Numbered from the stretch's first letter, positions 1 to 7,959 are shown. The stretch is DNA of 64,000 nucleotides from CAWBRT01 sp963814745 (GCA_963814745.1 CAWFEA010000001.1:1-64000); one strand, 5' to 3'. A program made the numbers and translations. Notes: generated by a model not told the origin, from the letters alone.

Positions 1-1860
1 GGCGGCGGTCACCCGCCGACCCCTGCCACACCACCGTGCGTACGGGTCCGTACACGGCGGTTCGAGTCGGTTACGCTAGCACCCATCGATCAACGTTGGA
101 AGTCCGAGCGATTTGAAGTAAGCATTGGAAAGCCCCACAGATAGAGCTTTGGCCCGGGCCAGATACCAGGGGCCGAGTCCGCTGCCAGCGGTGTTGCTAG
201 CCAGTCGCGAGCGAACCCCCAGTGCTACCAGAGCCGCTCGGCGTCGGCGTGGTGTTTTCCATTGCCGCCACATAGCTGCCCGTAGTCGCAACCGGACCCA
301 GCGGGTCAGGTACTGCAGCACATCAGGCGTTTCGCAGAAGCCGAAATAGCTGCGCCAACCGCGCAGATACGGAGCGAGCTCCGCTATCGTCGTCTCCATG
401 CTGACGCCCTTTGCCCGGCGCGTGATTTCCCGGATTCGATGCTTAAATCGTTCCAGAGCTTTGGGCGCAATCTTGCGCTTGATCTCTGGTTCGCCGGTAA
501 AGCTAAACCCGAGAAACTTCCGCTCCTGCGGTCGCGCCACCGCGCTCTTCGCCTCATTCACTTTGAGTTTGAGCTCTTGCGTGATGAATCGCGTGACGCT
601 CTCCATCACCCGTTGACCCGCTCGCTGGCTACGCACGTAGATGTTGCAATCATCGGCATAACGAAGGTAGCGGTGTCCGCGTCGCTCTAACTCTCGGTCG
701 AGTTCATCGAGCACGAGGTTCGATAACAGGGGCGAGAGTGGACCTCCTTGCGGAGTGCCCTCCACGCTGGGACTAACCAGTCCGTTCTCCATCACCCCGG
801 CATTCAGAAATGCCCGGATGAGTTTCAGCCGCCGTTTGTCCTCGATCCGTTTGGCGATCTGCCCCATCAGTTTGTCGTGATTGACTCGATCAAAGAACTT
901 TTCCAAATCGAGATCAACGCACCAGCCGCGACCTTCGGCGATATACTGCTGCGCCTGGGCCACCGCTTGATGAGCCGATCGTCCCGGTCGAAAACCATAG
1001 CTGTGGTCGGAGAAGGTCGAGTCCCACTGCCGCTGCAGCACCTGCATCACCGCCTGCTGGATAAACCGATCCAGCACCGTTGGGATGCCAAGCTTTCGCA
1101 CCCCTCCGTCCGGCTTAGGGATTTCCACCCGCCTCACCGGCTTCGGCTCGTAGGTTCCGTTCAGGAGTTGTTCTCGGATCACTGGCCAGTGCTGTTTCAG
1201 GTAGCCGGTAAGTTGGCCGATGGTAACCCCGTCCACCCCCGCGCTGCCCTTATTGCCCTTTACCTGCCGCAGTGCTGTTTTCAAGTTCTCTCGCTCACAG
1301 ACCTCCTCCATCAATCGGTGAGTTCTAGCTGGGCTTTCGCATCCATTCGTCGCCACCAACGATTCAGTCTCTTCTCCTGCGACACCTCGGGTTTCACCCG
1401 TCAGCACGGAAGAGAAGTCCAGTTCCATCTGGATATTCTGCTGCTTATCGTCTTTGAGACTCATGGCCTACTCGCCACTCCTTCTCGTTCGGGCCTTCTC
1501 CGCTTCCGGATACTACGCCCGATGCTGACTTCTGCTCCGCGATCAGGTTGTCTCTCGACAACCTCAGTCGCTTGGCGCGACACGGAGCAGATCTCCTGGG
1601 GTAAGCTCAGTTACTTTCCGTGCACAATCGCCGAATCTACGCTTCGCACCTCGATGGATTATGGACTTCGCGGTAAGTTGCCCACTCGTCCGGTACGGGC
1701 GCCTTCTATTCGGTTTTTGTCCATCGACTCGCACGTTTGTTCCATGCTTCCTTCGGACCTCGCCTCGCGGCGATAGCCCTTGCATCATCACTAGGCCTTC
1801 ACCTCCATCGGGTCGGCCAGAGGACTTTCACCTCCAAGTTACTGAGCATGCCCAGCACAC
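1..1860 (-). mobile_element. Group II intron (3' end just outside the window)
   Basis: Read on the minus strand, the RNA begins at 1860 with a GTGTG 5' end. A typical domain I start follows, including the run AACTTGGAGGTGAAAGTCC near 1836-1818. The intron-encoded reverse transcriptase occupies 1464-76. Downstream of it, at 65-1, lies a domain V-like hairpin (CCGTGTACGG facing CCGTACGCACGG) followed by the start of a GC-rich domain VI stem that runs off the window edge. The 5' exon begins at 1861, only 3 bp from the inverted repeat of the neighbouring IS91-like element. The 5' boundary is inferred from the consensus; the 3' splice site is not visible. Confidence 0.8.
76..1464 (-). CDS. ltrA: Group II intron-encoded reverse transcriptase/maturase
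   Basis: This 462-residue protein copies the spliced intron RNA into DNA at the target site and helps fold the intron for splicing. The reverse transcriptase blocks are clear: YGFRPGRSAHQAV, GTPQGGPLSPLLSN, and the catalytic YADD box inside RYADDCNIYV. A maturase (GIIM) domain follows, with RKFLGFSF and LRGWRSYFGF. No HNH endonuclease domain follows the maturase region, so this is an endonuclease-free type, as in several bacterial intron lineages that use nicked or hairpin targets. The frame is intact with no stops, so the element could be active. The ATG at 1464 is preceded on the minus strand by GAAGGAGTGG. Confidence 0.95.
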   Translation of the reverse strand: MSLKDDKQQNIQMELDFSSVLTGETRGVAGEETESLVATNGCESPARTHRLMEEVCERENLKTALRQVKGNKGSAGVDGVTIGQLTGYLKQHWPVIREQLLNGTYEPKPVRRVEIPKPDGGVRKLGIPTVLDRFIQQAVMQVLQRQWDSTFSDHSYGFRPGRSAHQAVAQAQQYIAEGRGWCVDLDLEKFFDRVNHDKLMGQIAKRIEDKRRLKLIRAFLNAGVMENGLVSPSVEGTPQGGPLSPLLSNLVLDELDRELERRGHRYLRYADDCNIYVRSQRAGQRVMESVTRFITQELKLKVNEAKSAVARPQERKFLGFSFTGEPEIKRKIAPKALERFKHRIREITRRAKGVSMETTIAELAPYLRGWRSYFGFCETPDVLQYLTRWVRLRLRAAMWRQWKTPRRRRAALVALGVRSRLASNTAGSGLGPWYLARAKALSVGLSNAYFKSLGLPTLIDGC

Positions 1861-1863
1861 AAC

Positions 1864-1890
1864 GAAGCCGCTGGTGCGGCGGACGCTGGC
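1864..1890 (+). repeat. Left inverted repeat of IS91-like element
   Basis: These 27 bp read GAAGCCGCTGGTGCGGC and onward. They match the reverse complement of 4251-4277 with about two mismatches. The group II intron starts 3 bp to the left. Confidence 0.65.
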
Positions 1891-1948
1891 GCGTGCTCGT
1901 CCCCCAACGTTTTCTGCCGTGTAAGGTTTGGGTCACAAGGAGGTTCCT

Positions 1949-2824
1949 GTGACCCATCTACGCCAGATCATGCTGGAGGAACTCCAGCGTCGCAACTACT
2001 CTGAAGCCACCATCGGCTACTACGTCCGCAAGGTCGAAGCTTTTGCCCGGCACTTTCACTGCTCTCCCGATCGTTTGGGACCGCAGCACATTCGCGAGTA
2101 TCAAGCTTACCTGTTCACGAAACGGAAGTTGTCACCCGGTTCGGTAACGACCCATCTGTGTGCCTTGCGCTTTTTCTATATCCAGACGCTCAAAAAGCCC
2201 TGGAGCATTGCCGACACTCCCTATCCCAAGAAGAACCACCGCCTGCCGACGATCCTCTGCCAGGAAGAAGTGGCGCAGCTCATCGACGCCGCCTCCACGC
2301 CTTTCCATCGCACCCTGCTGATGACCCTCTACGCTACCGGGATCCGCAACGCTGAACTGACTCGCCTGAAGATCGGCGATATCGATAGCCGACGAATGGT
2401 GATTCACATTCAAGGCGGCAAAGGGCGCCAGGATCGGGATGTAATGCTCAGTTCCAAACTGCTCGAGGAACTTCGCTCGCACTGGCTGCGATCACGAAGA
2501 AAGTCCAGCCTCTGGCTGTTTCCCGGCAACCGATGGCACAGCGGGGAGCAGCCTATCGATACCAAGACACCGCGCAACGCCTGCCAGGAAGCGGCCCGGC
2601 GCGCCGGCATCAAGAAACAGGTCTATCCCCACGTGCTTCGCCACTGCTTCGCCACCCATCTACTGGAAGCTGGAGCCGACCTCTACACTATTCAGATTCT
2701 GCTAGGCCATCACGATCTGAAAAAAACTGCCATCTACCTCCATCTTTCGCAACGTCACCTGCACGCCACCGCCAGTCCCTTGGACGCGCTCCCGTTGAAA
2801 GCTTGGTCGCCGCAGAAGGAGTAG
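1949..2824 (+). CDS. Tyrosine recombinase (phage/XerC-like integrase)
   Basis: About 291 residues: an N-terminal SAM-like DNA-binding domain (LEELQRRNYSEATIGYYVR) and a C-terminal catalytic domain. Catalytic signatures visible are the first Arg in LYATGIRNAELTRL, HVLRHCFATHLLEAG with the H-x-x-R box, LLGHHDLKKTAIYLH with the second His, and the nucleophile Tyr in AIYLHLS. The likely start is the GTG at 1949, because AAGGAGG at 1937-1943 lies 5 bp upstream; a longer reading would begin at TTG 1928. It is followed 3 bp later by the IS91-type transposase, so the two are probably co-expressed as one mobile element module. Confidence 0.9.
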   Translation: MTHLRQIMLEELQRRNYSEATIGYYVRKVEAFARHFHCSPDRLGPQHIREYQAYLFTKRKLSPGSVTTHLCALRFFYIQTLKKPWSIADTPYPKKNHRLPTILCQEEVAQLIDAASTPFHRTLLMTLYATGIRNAELTRLKIGDIDSRRMVIHIQGGKGRQDRDVMLSSKLLEELRSHWLRSRRKSSLWLFPGNRWHSGEQPIDTKTPRNACQEAARRAGIKKQVYPHVLRHCFATHLLEAGADLYTIQILLGHHDLKKTAIYLHLSQRHLHATASPLDALPLKAWSPQKE

Positions 2825-2827
2825 CAG

Positions 2828-4018
2828 ATGAGTCGGCCGCTCCTGGAACTGGCCGATTTGATCCGCACTGCAGGAACTGCTTTCGTCGAGCGCAATCGCC
2901 GGTGGATACGCTGGCCGCACATCAAAGTCCTGCTGGCCATTGCCCGCTGTCGCACGGCGGCTCTCGGTGGCCATATCGATGAATGCGTCCGCTGCGGACA
3001 TCGCGTCACCAACTCGTACAACAGCTGTCGCAATCGACACTGTCCAAAGTGTCAAACGGCAGCCCGCGAACGCTGGCTCGAAGCGCGTCGCCGCGAACTT
3101 CTTCCCTCGCGTTACGTCCATGTGGTCTTGACTCTGCCTTCGCAACTGGCGCCCTTGGCCCTGCAGAACAAGAAGATCATCTACGATCTCCTACTCCGCG
3201 CCAGTGCAGAAACGCTTCTCCAAGTAGCCCGCGACCCCAGACATCTCGGCGCAGCGATCGGTTTCTTCAGCGTGCTGCACACCTGGAATCAAAAGCTCGG
3301 ACTGCATCCCCACGTACCCTGTGTGATCCCTGCCGGAGGTCTCTCACTCGATCACACCCACTGGATCCGATCCCGTTCTCACTTCTTTCTCCCCATTCAG
3401 GTGCTTCGACGTGGATTCCGCGGCAAGTTCGTCGCCGGCCTCAAGCACGCTTTCCAGCACGAACAACTCCACTTCTCGGGCGATCTATCGTTCCTCGCTC
3501 AGCCTAAGATCTTCGCTGCCTGGCTTCGCCCCCTGTTTCGAAAGGACTGGGTCGTCTATGGCAAACCACCCTTCGGAGGCCCCGAGCATGTGCTCCAGTA
3601 TCTGGGCCGTTACACCCATCGCGTGGCCATCTCCAATCACCGCCTCATCTCGTTCGCCAACGGCCAAGTGACCTTTCGCTGGCGAGACTCTGCGCACAAC
3701 AACAAACAGAAACGCATGCGCCTCTCGCACCAGGAGTTTCTGCGAGGCTTTCTGCTCCATGTCTTGCCGCGCGGCTTTGTCCGCATCCGCAACTTTGGCT
3801 ATCTCGCCAACCGCCGACGCTCCGCCCTCCTGCCGCTCTGTTTTAAAGTACTGGGCACCCATCCGCCGGACGTGATGTCACAAACATCCACCCAGAAGGA
3901 GCCTCGTCCCCTTTGGTCCTGCCCCAAGTGCGGCGGTTCCATGGTCGTTATCGAGAGACTCTTCGCGTCCCAGACGCAACTCCGTTCACCACCGCTTCTG
4001 GTCACGACCGCCGCATGA
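2828..4018 (+). CDS. IS91-family Y2 (HUH-type) transposase, HUH motif altered
   Basis: A 396-residue rolling-circle transposase. The N-terminal zinc-binding domain shows C-x2-C (CVRCGH) and CRNRHCPKCQ. The Y2 motif is present as YLGRYTHRVAISNHR, with two Tyr spaced YxxxY. The metal-binding HUH motif should read H-V-H in this family; here it reads HPHVPCVIPAGG, so the second His is Pro (codon CCC, one change from CAC). Unless this is a sequence error, catalysis should be impaired. It sits 3 bp after the tyrosine recombinase gene, within inverted ends at 1864 and 4277. Confidence 0.9.
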   Translation: MSRPLLELADLIRTAGTAFVERNRRWIRWPHIKVLLAIARCRTAALGGHIDECVRCGHRVTNSYNSCRNRHCPKCQTAARERWLEARRRELLPSRYVHVVLTLPSQLAPLALQNKKIIYDLLLRASAETLLQVARDPRHLGAAIGFFSVLHTWNQKLGLHPHVPCVIPAGGLSLDHTHWIRSRSHFFLPIQVLRRGFRGKFVAGLKHAFQHEQLHFSGDLSFLAQPKIFAAWLRPLFRKDWVVYGKPPFGGPEHVLQYLGRYTHRVAISNHRLISFANGQVTFRWRDSAHNNKQKRMRLSHQEFLRGFLLHVLPRGFVRIRNFGYLANRRRSALLPLCFKVLGTHPPDVMSQTSTQKEPRPLWSCPKCGGSMVVIERLFASQTQLRSPPLLVTTAA

Positions 4019-4250
4019 CGCCATCGATCCCAGCTCGAACACTCCGCGTGTTCACCACGCTCAGCCTTCGTGTGTCTCGCAACCGCAAGCGATCGCGTCT
4101 GCCCACGACTTTGCTGGTCTCGCAAGCGACTGCCTTCTCGCCTCAGCCACCTGTCCCGCTTCTGGTCCCCGAACTTGCCTCTCAGATCACAAGCCCAGCA
4201 GGGTTCAACCCATCCCGAATGCCTCCTGCGCTGCATTCAAAACCCATAAG

Positions 4251-4277
4251 GCCCGCGTCCGCCGCGCCAGCGGCTTC
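4251..4277 (-). repeat. Right inverted repeat of IS91-like element
   Basis: Reverse complement of the 27-bp repeat at 1864-1890, with about two mismatches. It lies about 230 bp past the transposase stop, where the origin end of an IS91-type element is expected. Confidence 0.65.
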
Positions 4278-4708
4278 CTTCTGACGGCTTTATCGAACGC
4301 GCGCCGCAACAGCGCGTGCCGCCATCACCTTGCGAAAGCGCGCCTCCGATAAAGCACTAACGTCATCCGCCCAGAATGCCGAGAACAGCAGCCCGGCTTC
4401 GCACTTTTAGATAAGCCCTCGATAAGGGCGAAGGCTGTGTCAAGGACAAACTTCTCCGCTCCGGTGTTTTGCACCGCGTGATTGACCAGAACTGGTTGAG
4501 GACCAAGAACTCCGAGCATCACGCTGAATCACCTTACGGTGGATCGTGCCACTAACCATCGATGCGGCCTGTACGGCAGCCATGATTCTTCTATGCGAAC
4601 ATCCAGCCGTCGTCGGGCCGGTGCGAAAGTGGAAATCGTATTGGCGATTTCCAAGGCGCGTGTTTTTCGCGCCGTCTTTTGCATGGGCCCTGCTAGATGC
4701 GAGAGCTC
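4278..4708. other. Non-coding stretch between IS91-like and IS110 elements
   Basis: I see no supportable gene here. It holds one arm of a 16-bp inverted repeat (4421-4436) whose partner lies just upstream of the IS110 gene at 5829-5844. It also holds a hairpin followed by a T-rich run near 4650-4680 (AAGGCGCG, then TTTTTCGCGCC). Confidence 0.5.
4421..4436 (+). repeat. 16-bp arm, inverted copy at 5829-5844
   Basis: GATAAGGGCGAAGGCT here is exactly the reverse complement of 5829-5844. The two arms lie on either side of the IS110 transposase gene, suggesting a target palindrome or element-end structure. Confidence 0.6.
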
Positions 4709-4720
4709 CCAATCAGTTTT
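4709..4720 (+). repeat. 12-bp direct repeat flanking the IS110 gene
   Basis: CCAATCAGTTTT occurs here and again at 5844-5855, in the same orientation, bracketing the IS110 transposase. It may mark the element ends or a short duplicated target. Confidence 0.6.
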
Positions 4721-4725
4721 TCGGT

Positions 4726-5766
4726 CTAGCTTGGGCTGACCAGGGCTTTTCCCGGGTTGCTCTCGATGCGAACGATCTCCGGATACCCCGTATGGGTACG
4801 CAGCATCCAGTAGAGTCGTACGGCTAATTTTCGCGCCGCTGCCACCTTAGCTACTCCCTTGGGCATTCGATGGCAGCGGTGAGCGTACTGCTGATGTAAT
4901 CCTTCGTCATGGAAGACAGCGATCTGCGCCGCTTCTACCAGCAAGGTGCGCATAAATCGATTGCCTTGTTTACTGATCCCACCCAGATGTTGTTTCCCGC
5001 CCGAGCTGCGCTCGCGGGGAATCAATCCCAGATAGCTGGCGACTTGTTCGCTGCGCGCAAAACGCTGTGCGTCCCCGATCGTCAGCACAAGAGCCAACGA
5101 GGTGATGGATCCCACGCCAGGTTGCGTCATCAGCAGTCGCGCCTCCGGATCTTGCTGGGCGGCCGACTCCACGGCCTCATCCAGCTTCCCAATCTGCTCA
5201 TTCAGGCTAGCCAGAAGTTGCAGCAAGTCCTCCCGCCGGTGGGCGGCCCAGCCTTCCAGAGGTAGTTCGCGCAATGCCTCCTGTCCGGCTTGGCTCCATA
5301 GCTTGCGTTTCTTTTGCACTCCACGGTTCAGCATCAAGTGCTGTAAGCCGTTCTTCACCCGCGTGCGCAGCTCCACCAACTTGTGCCGGTGAATCAGCAA
5401 CTGGCGTTGATCGCGCTGTTCGCGCGTAGGCGTCCATAGCCGCGGAAACCGCTCTTCCCGTAACAGCCGCAGAATATGAGCCGCATCGCGTCGATCGGTC
5501 TTCTGTTTGCGTACATAGCTAGCGCGGATCTGCGCCGCATCTCCAATCCACAGCTCGTGCCCTAACTGCTGCAACAGATCGATGAACCACTGACTGTTGC
5601 CGCAGGCTTCCAACCCGATTCGGGAAGGAACGGGAAGCTGGCGATAGAATCGTTCCGCTTCTCCGTTTCCGTTGGTTAACCTTGGCTCCGTAATTTCTCC
5701 GGTCTCGTTGTCAAAAACTGCCACTTGTTGCCAGTTGGGATGGAAATCACACCCTACAATGATCAT
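4726..5766 (-). CDS. IS110-family transposase (DEDD type)
   Basis: About 346 residues from the ATG at 5766, which begins MIIVGCDFHPN as in the family; an in-frame extension to 5847 is probably not used. The N-terminal RuvC-like DEDD domain shows Asp in GCDFH, Glu in GLEACGNSQWF and the Asp pair in KTDRRDAAH. The C-terminal IS110 domain shows PGVGSITSLALV and YLGLIPRERSSGGKQ, with the Ser expected to act as nucleophile. The frame is intact. IS110 enzymes use a structured bridge RNA encoded in a non-coding end; the candidate region is 5767-6010, upstream of the gene. Flanking 12-bp direct repeats lie at 4709 and 5844. Confidence 0.93.
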   Translation of the reverse strand: MIIVGCDFHPNWQQVAVFDNETGEITEPRLTNGNGEAERFYRQLPVPSRIGLEACGNSQWFIDLLQQLGHELWIGDAAQIRASYVRKQKTDRRDAAHILRLLREERFPRLWTPTREQRDQRQLLIHRHKLVELRTRVKNGLQHLMLNRGVQKKRKLWSQAGQEALRELPLEGWAAHRREDLLQLLASLNEQIGKLDEAVESAAQQDPEARLLMTQPGVGSITSLALVLTIGDAQRFARSEQVASYLGLIPRERSSGGKQHLGGISKQGNRFMRTLLVEAAQIAVFHDEGLHQQYAHRCHRMPKGVAKVAAARKLAVRLYWMLRTHTGYPEIVRIESNPGKALVSPS

Positions 5767-5843
5767 GAAGGCTTCTCCTGACCCAGGCGCTCTTGGTCCT
5801 CGCATCACCAAGGTACCTGATCGGTTGAAGCCTTCGCCCTTAT

Positions 5844-5855
5844 CCAATCAGTTTT
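5844..5855 (+). repeat. 12-bp direct repeat, second copy
   Basis: CCAATCAGTTTT, identical to 4709-4720. It partly abuts the 16-bp inverted arm 5829-5844. Confidence 0.6.
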
Positions 5856-5888
5856 GCGACAACATGCCGTTCAGAACCAGAAGAAATG

Positions 5889-6014
5889 CGGGCTTTAGTG
5901 TGTGCGTGAGAACTCGTTTTCGAGGTGCTCTCGCCCCAATATATTGCGGTTCGCGGACGAGCTGATCACAACATGCGGCCACAAATTCTAGTTCTCACGC
6001 AGACACTTTAGCCC
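5889..6014. repeat. Imperfect 24-bp inverted repeat pair
   Basis: 5889-5912 (GGGCTTTAGTGTG and onward) and 5991-6014 are inverted copies with about 21 of 24 matching bases, separated by 78 bp. The pair lies between the IS110 gene and the IS5 element. It could be a host palindrome, a small non-autonomous element, or part of an IS110 end. Confidence 0.55.
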
Positions 6015-6027
6015 CCGAGGGGCCTAG

Positions 6028-6885
6028 AAGCGGTCTCATAAATGGTTAAGCAGCAGATGGAGACAAGCAAGGTGCACGAAGCCGAGAAAGTTGTCGATGT
6101 GGTATTCCCATCGCACGACCAGACGGCGAAACTTGTGCATCCAGGCAAACAGCCGTTCTACTTTCCAGCGCCTGCGATAACGGCGCAGCGGGCGACCGTC
6201 TTGGGTCTGGCTCCGGCGCTGCCGATTCGGGGCAATCAGTTCAATGCGGTATTGGTCGGCAAGCTTTTCGTCGAGCGCGTCCGAGTCGTACGCTTTGTCG
6301 CCGATGAGGCGGGCGGGGAGTTGGTTGAGGAAGCTTCCCCCAAGAACCTGTTCCACAAGCTGGCACTCGGCTGGCGAAGCGCTGTTAACAGATACGGCGA
6401 GAGGAAGACTGTTACTAGCGGCGATAGCGATGATCTTCGTGCCCTTGCCGCGCCGGGTGGGACCGACCGCAAGCCCCCTTTTTTGGCGCTGGCGAAGGTA
6501 GCGTCCACGAACGCCTCATCGAGGTTCAACTGTCCTCGCTCGTGCAGGTACCGTGCTAACCGTTGCAGCGCCTTCTCCAGCTTTCCGCCGCGCACCCACT
6601 GCTGGAATCGGCGATGGCAGGTCTGGAACGGCGGATATTTCTCGGGCATTTCGCGCCACTGGGCTCCGGTGCCCAGCACCCACAGTACGCCGTTCAGCAC
6701 AGCCCGAGTATCGTGCCATGGACGGCCTCGGTTGTCGGCCCGTCGTGCCGGCCGCAAGATCGGCTCGATCAGTTGCCATTGTTCGTCCGTTAATTCCCAA
6801 CGTCCCTGCATGGTGGGAACGGAGCATTCCAGAGCACACCCAGAGTGCCACGTTTCACGGCCAGCGGGGATTTATGAGACTGGTT
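6028..6885 (-). mobile_element. IS5-family (IS427-like) insertion sequence
   Basis: An 858-bp element. Terminal inverted repeats are 6028-6043 (AAGCGGTCTCATAAAT) and 6870-6885 (ATTTATGAGACTGGTT), about 14 of 16 matching. Both outer flanks are CTAG (6024-6027 and 6886-6889), consistent with a short duplicated target. The element interrupts a PurA/PurZ-like gene on its right side. Confidence 0.88.
6036..6811 (-). CDS. IS5-family transposase in two frames
   Basis: The DDE transposase is split between an upstream frame (6811-6236, starting MQGRWELTDEQWQLIEP) and a downstream frame (ending at 6036). Joining them with a -1 shift at the run AAAAAAGGGGGC (6475-6486) restores a family-like AKKGGLAVGPTRRGKG. 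The catalytic triad is Asp in LDEAFVDATF, Asp in LIGDKAYDS and Glu in RRRWKVERLFAW. IS427-group elements often use a programmed frameshift at such A/G runs, so this may be functional rather than broken. The whole gene lies between the element's inverted repeats. Confidence 0.85.
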
Positions 6886-7318
6886 CTAGTCTGACATCTC
6901 GCTGACGCAAGACACGCCGCGCGATTGCAGCACCGACGCCGGACTGCGTGGAGCTCAATCGATTCATGAGGCCGAGCTGCCTCTCGGTCTCCAGATCTGC
7001 CTGCTCAATGATCATTGCATTGCGGTCCACTCCGACGCGCCGTGCATCTAGTGAGAAATCGGCCATTTCCTGGCGAAGGACTAGTAAATCGACCAAAGCA
7101 CCTGCGGGAATCAGAAGCCGGGTCGAACTTCTAACAACACCGGTCGGCAACTGTCGCAACAAAAGGCGTGAACCGTCATCCGTCAGAAAAGAGTGTCCCG
7201 AGTTTGGCCCGCCGCAGCGAACGCAAATGTCGATCTCCTCGGCCCGTGTAATATGTGCCGAGACCTTGCCTTTTCCTTCCGAGCCGAATTGACCGCCGAT
7301 TACGATCCAGAGACTCAC
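6886..7318 (-). pseudogene. PurZ/PurA-like synthetase, N-terminal fragment cut by IS5
   Basis: About 143 residues match the N-terminal third of adenylosuccinate synthetase. The GTP/IMP loop reads GGQFGSEGKGKV, where ordinary PurA has WGDEGKGK: the catalytic Asp (Asp13 in E. coli) is Ser13 here. The catalytic His remains (GGPNSGHSF, His42). Asp-to-Ser/Gly at this site is the hallmark of PurZ, the phage enzyme that condenses dGMP with aspartate for 2,6-diaminopurine DNA. The gene ends at the IS5 insertion (CTAG at 6886) and no remainder is seen beyond the IS. The GTG at 7318 is chosen for AGGAGG 4 bp upstream. A diverged bacterial PurA paralogue is the alternative. Confidence 0.72.
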
Positions 7319-7321
7319 CAC

Positions 7322-7758
7322 ACCTCCTTGGAACCAACGATTTTACGCCAGCTTTGCGCGCGAAGTAAGAATAGAACGCAGGGCTCGGTTCGAGGACTCC
7401 CAGCCTATCCGCTGGTTTTGTATCAAAATGAAAGGGCCCTTGAATAAAATATAGATGTAAGCGATTGAAAACACAGGCGTTGAATAGTGTCGAACCGCCG
7501 CCGACAACGCGGAGCACCTGATTCAGGCATGGAACGGCTCACCATGAACAAGACCAAGTCGAAGCGTCTCCCCACAACTACTCGAAGCGCTGGACTATGC
7601 CCACCGGGAAAGAGGCCGCGGCGCAACTTGACCTCCAATTCCTGCCCGGCATGGCGGAAGAATTGAAAGCAGAGCTAGGCCGCCAGCCATGCCTGACTTG
7701 ATCAAATCAGCTTGTTCGTTTACCGAACAGCTCGCGCACCACAATCTGCACGGACTGA
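7322..7758. other. Stretch without a confident gene
   Basis: It contains the leader of the PurZ-like gene (minus strand). It also contains a start-less open stretch ending at a TGA near 7700, which could encode a peptide with MPTGKEAAAQLDLQFL. That peptide resembles nothing I recognise. It may be eroded island DNA. Confidence 0.4.
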
Positions 7759-7782
7759 GCGCTCCTCCGCCCCAATTGTCAT

Positions 7783-7959
7783 CTGCTAACGGTCGATGAG
7801 ACGGCAGAACACCTCGGGATCAGGCCGCAGACTGTCAGGGTTCGGATCGCACAACGGAAAATTCCGATGGTCAGGATCGGCCGATATGTTCGGGTGCCGG
7901 TGGATGCTGTCAATCGGTTCATCGAAGCGAATACTGTTCCGGCAGTCGTGAAGCGATAG
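7783..7959 (+). pseudogene. Excisionase-like helix-turn-helix fragment
   Basis: The frame reads LTVDETAEHLGIRPQTVR, then KIPMVRIGRYVRVPVDAV, and ends at TAG 7957. This is the winged helix-turn-helix layout of the excisionase/MerR-like domain: a recognition helix followed by the VRIGRYVRVP wing. There is no ATG or GTG in frame; a stop at 7756 closes the frame upstream and only a CTG (7783) is available. It therefore looks 5'-truncated or frame-broken. Such proteins usually accompany integrases, which fits the mobile-element remnants to its left. Confidence 0.6.

Larger units (their letters stand above)
1864..4277 (+). mobile_element. IS91-like element with tyrosine recombinase and inverted ends
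   Basis: The segment carries a tyrosine recombinase and a Y2-type transposase, both on the plus strand with a 3-bp gap. It is bounded by an inverted repeat: 1864-1890 (starting GAAGCCGCTGG) matches the reverse complement of 4251-4277 at about 25 of 27 positions. Classical IS91 lacks long terminal inverted repeats, so the repeats may be terminator-like hairpins at each end; each contains a GCCGC/GCGGC mini-stem. The group II intron abuts the left repeat. The exact ends are inferred. Confidence 0.6.

Noticed and set aside
748..1776. Long plus-strand reading frame opposite the intron reverse transcriptase
   Set aside because: It is antisense to a clear RT/maturase and has no family features.
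7540..7700. Small open stretch with MPTGKEAAAQLDLQFL
   Set aside because: It has no start near its upstream stop and no recognisable family; mentioned only as part of the gap.
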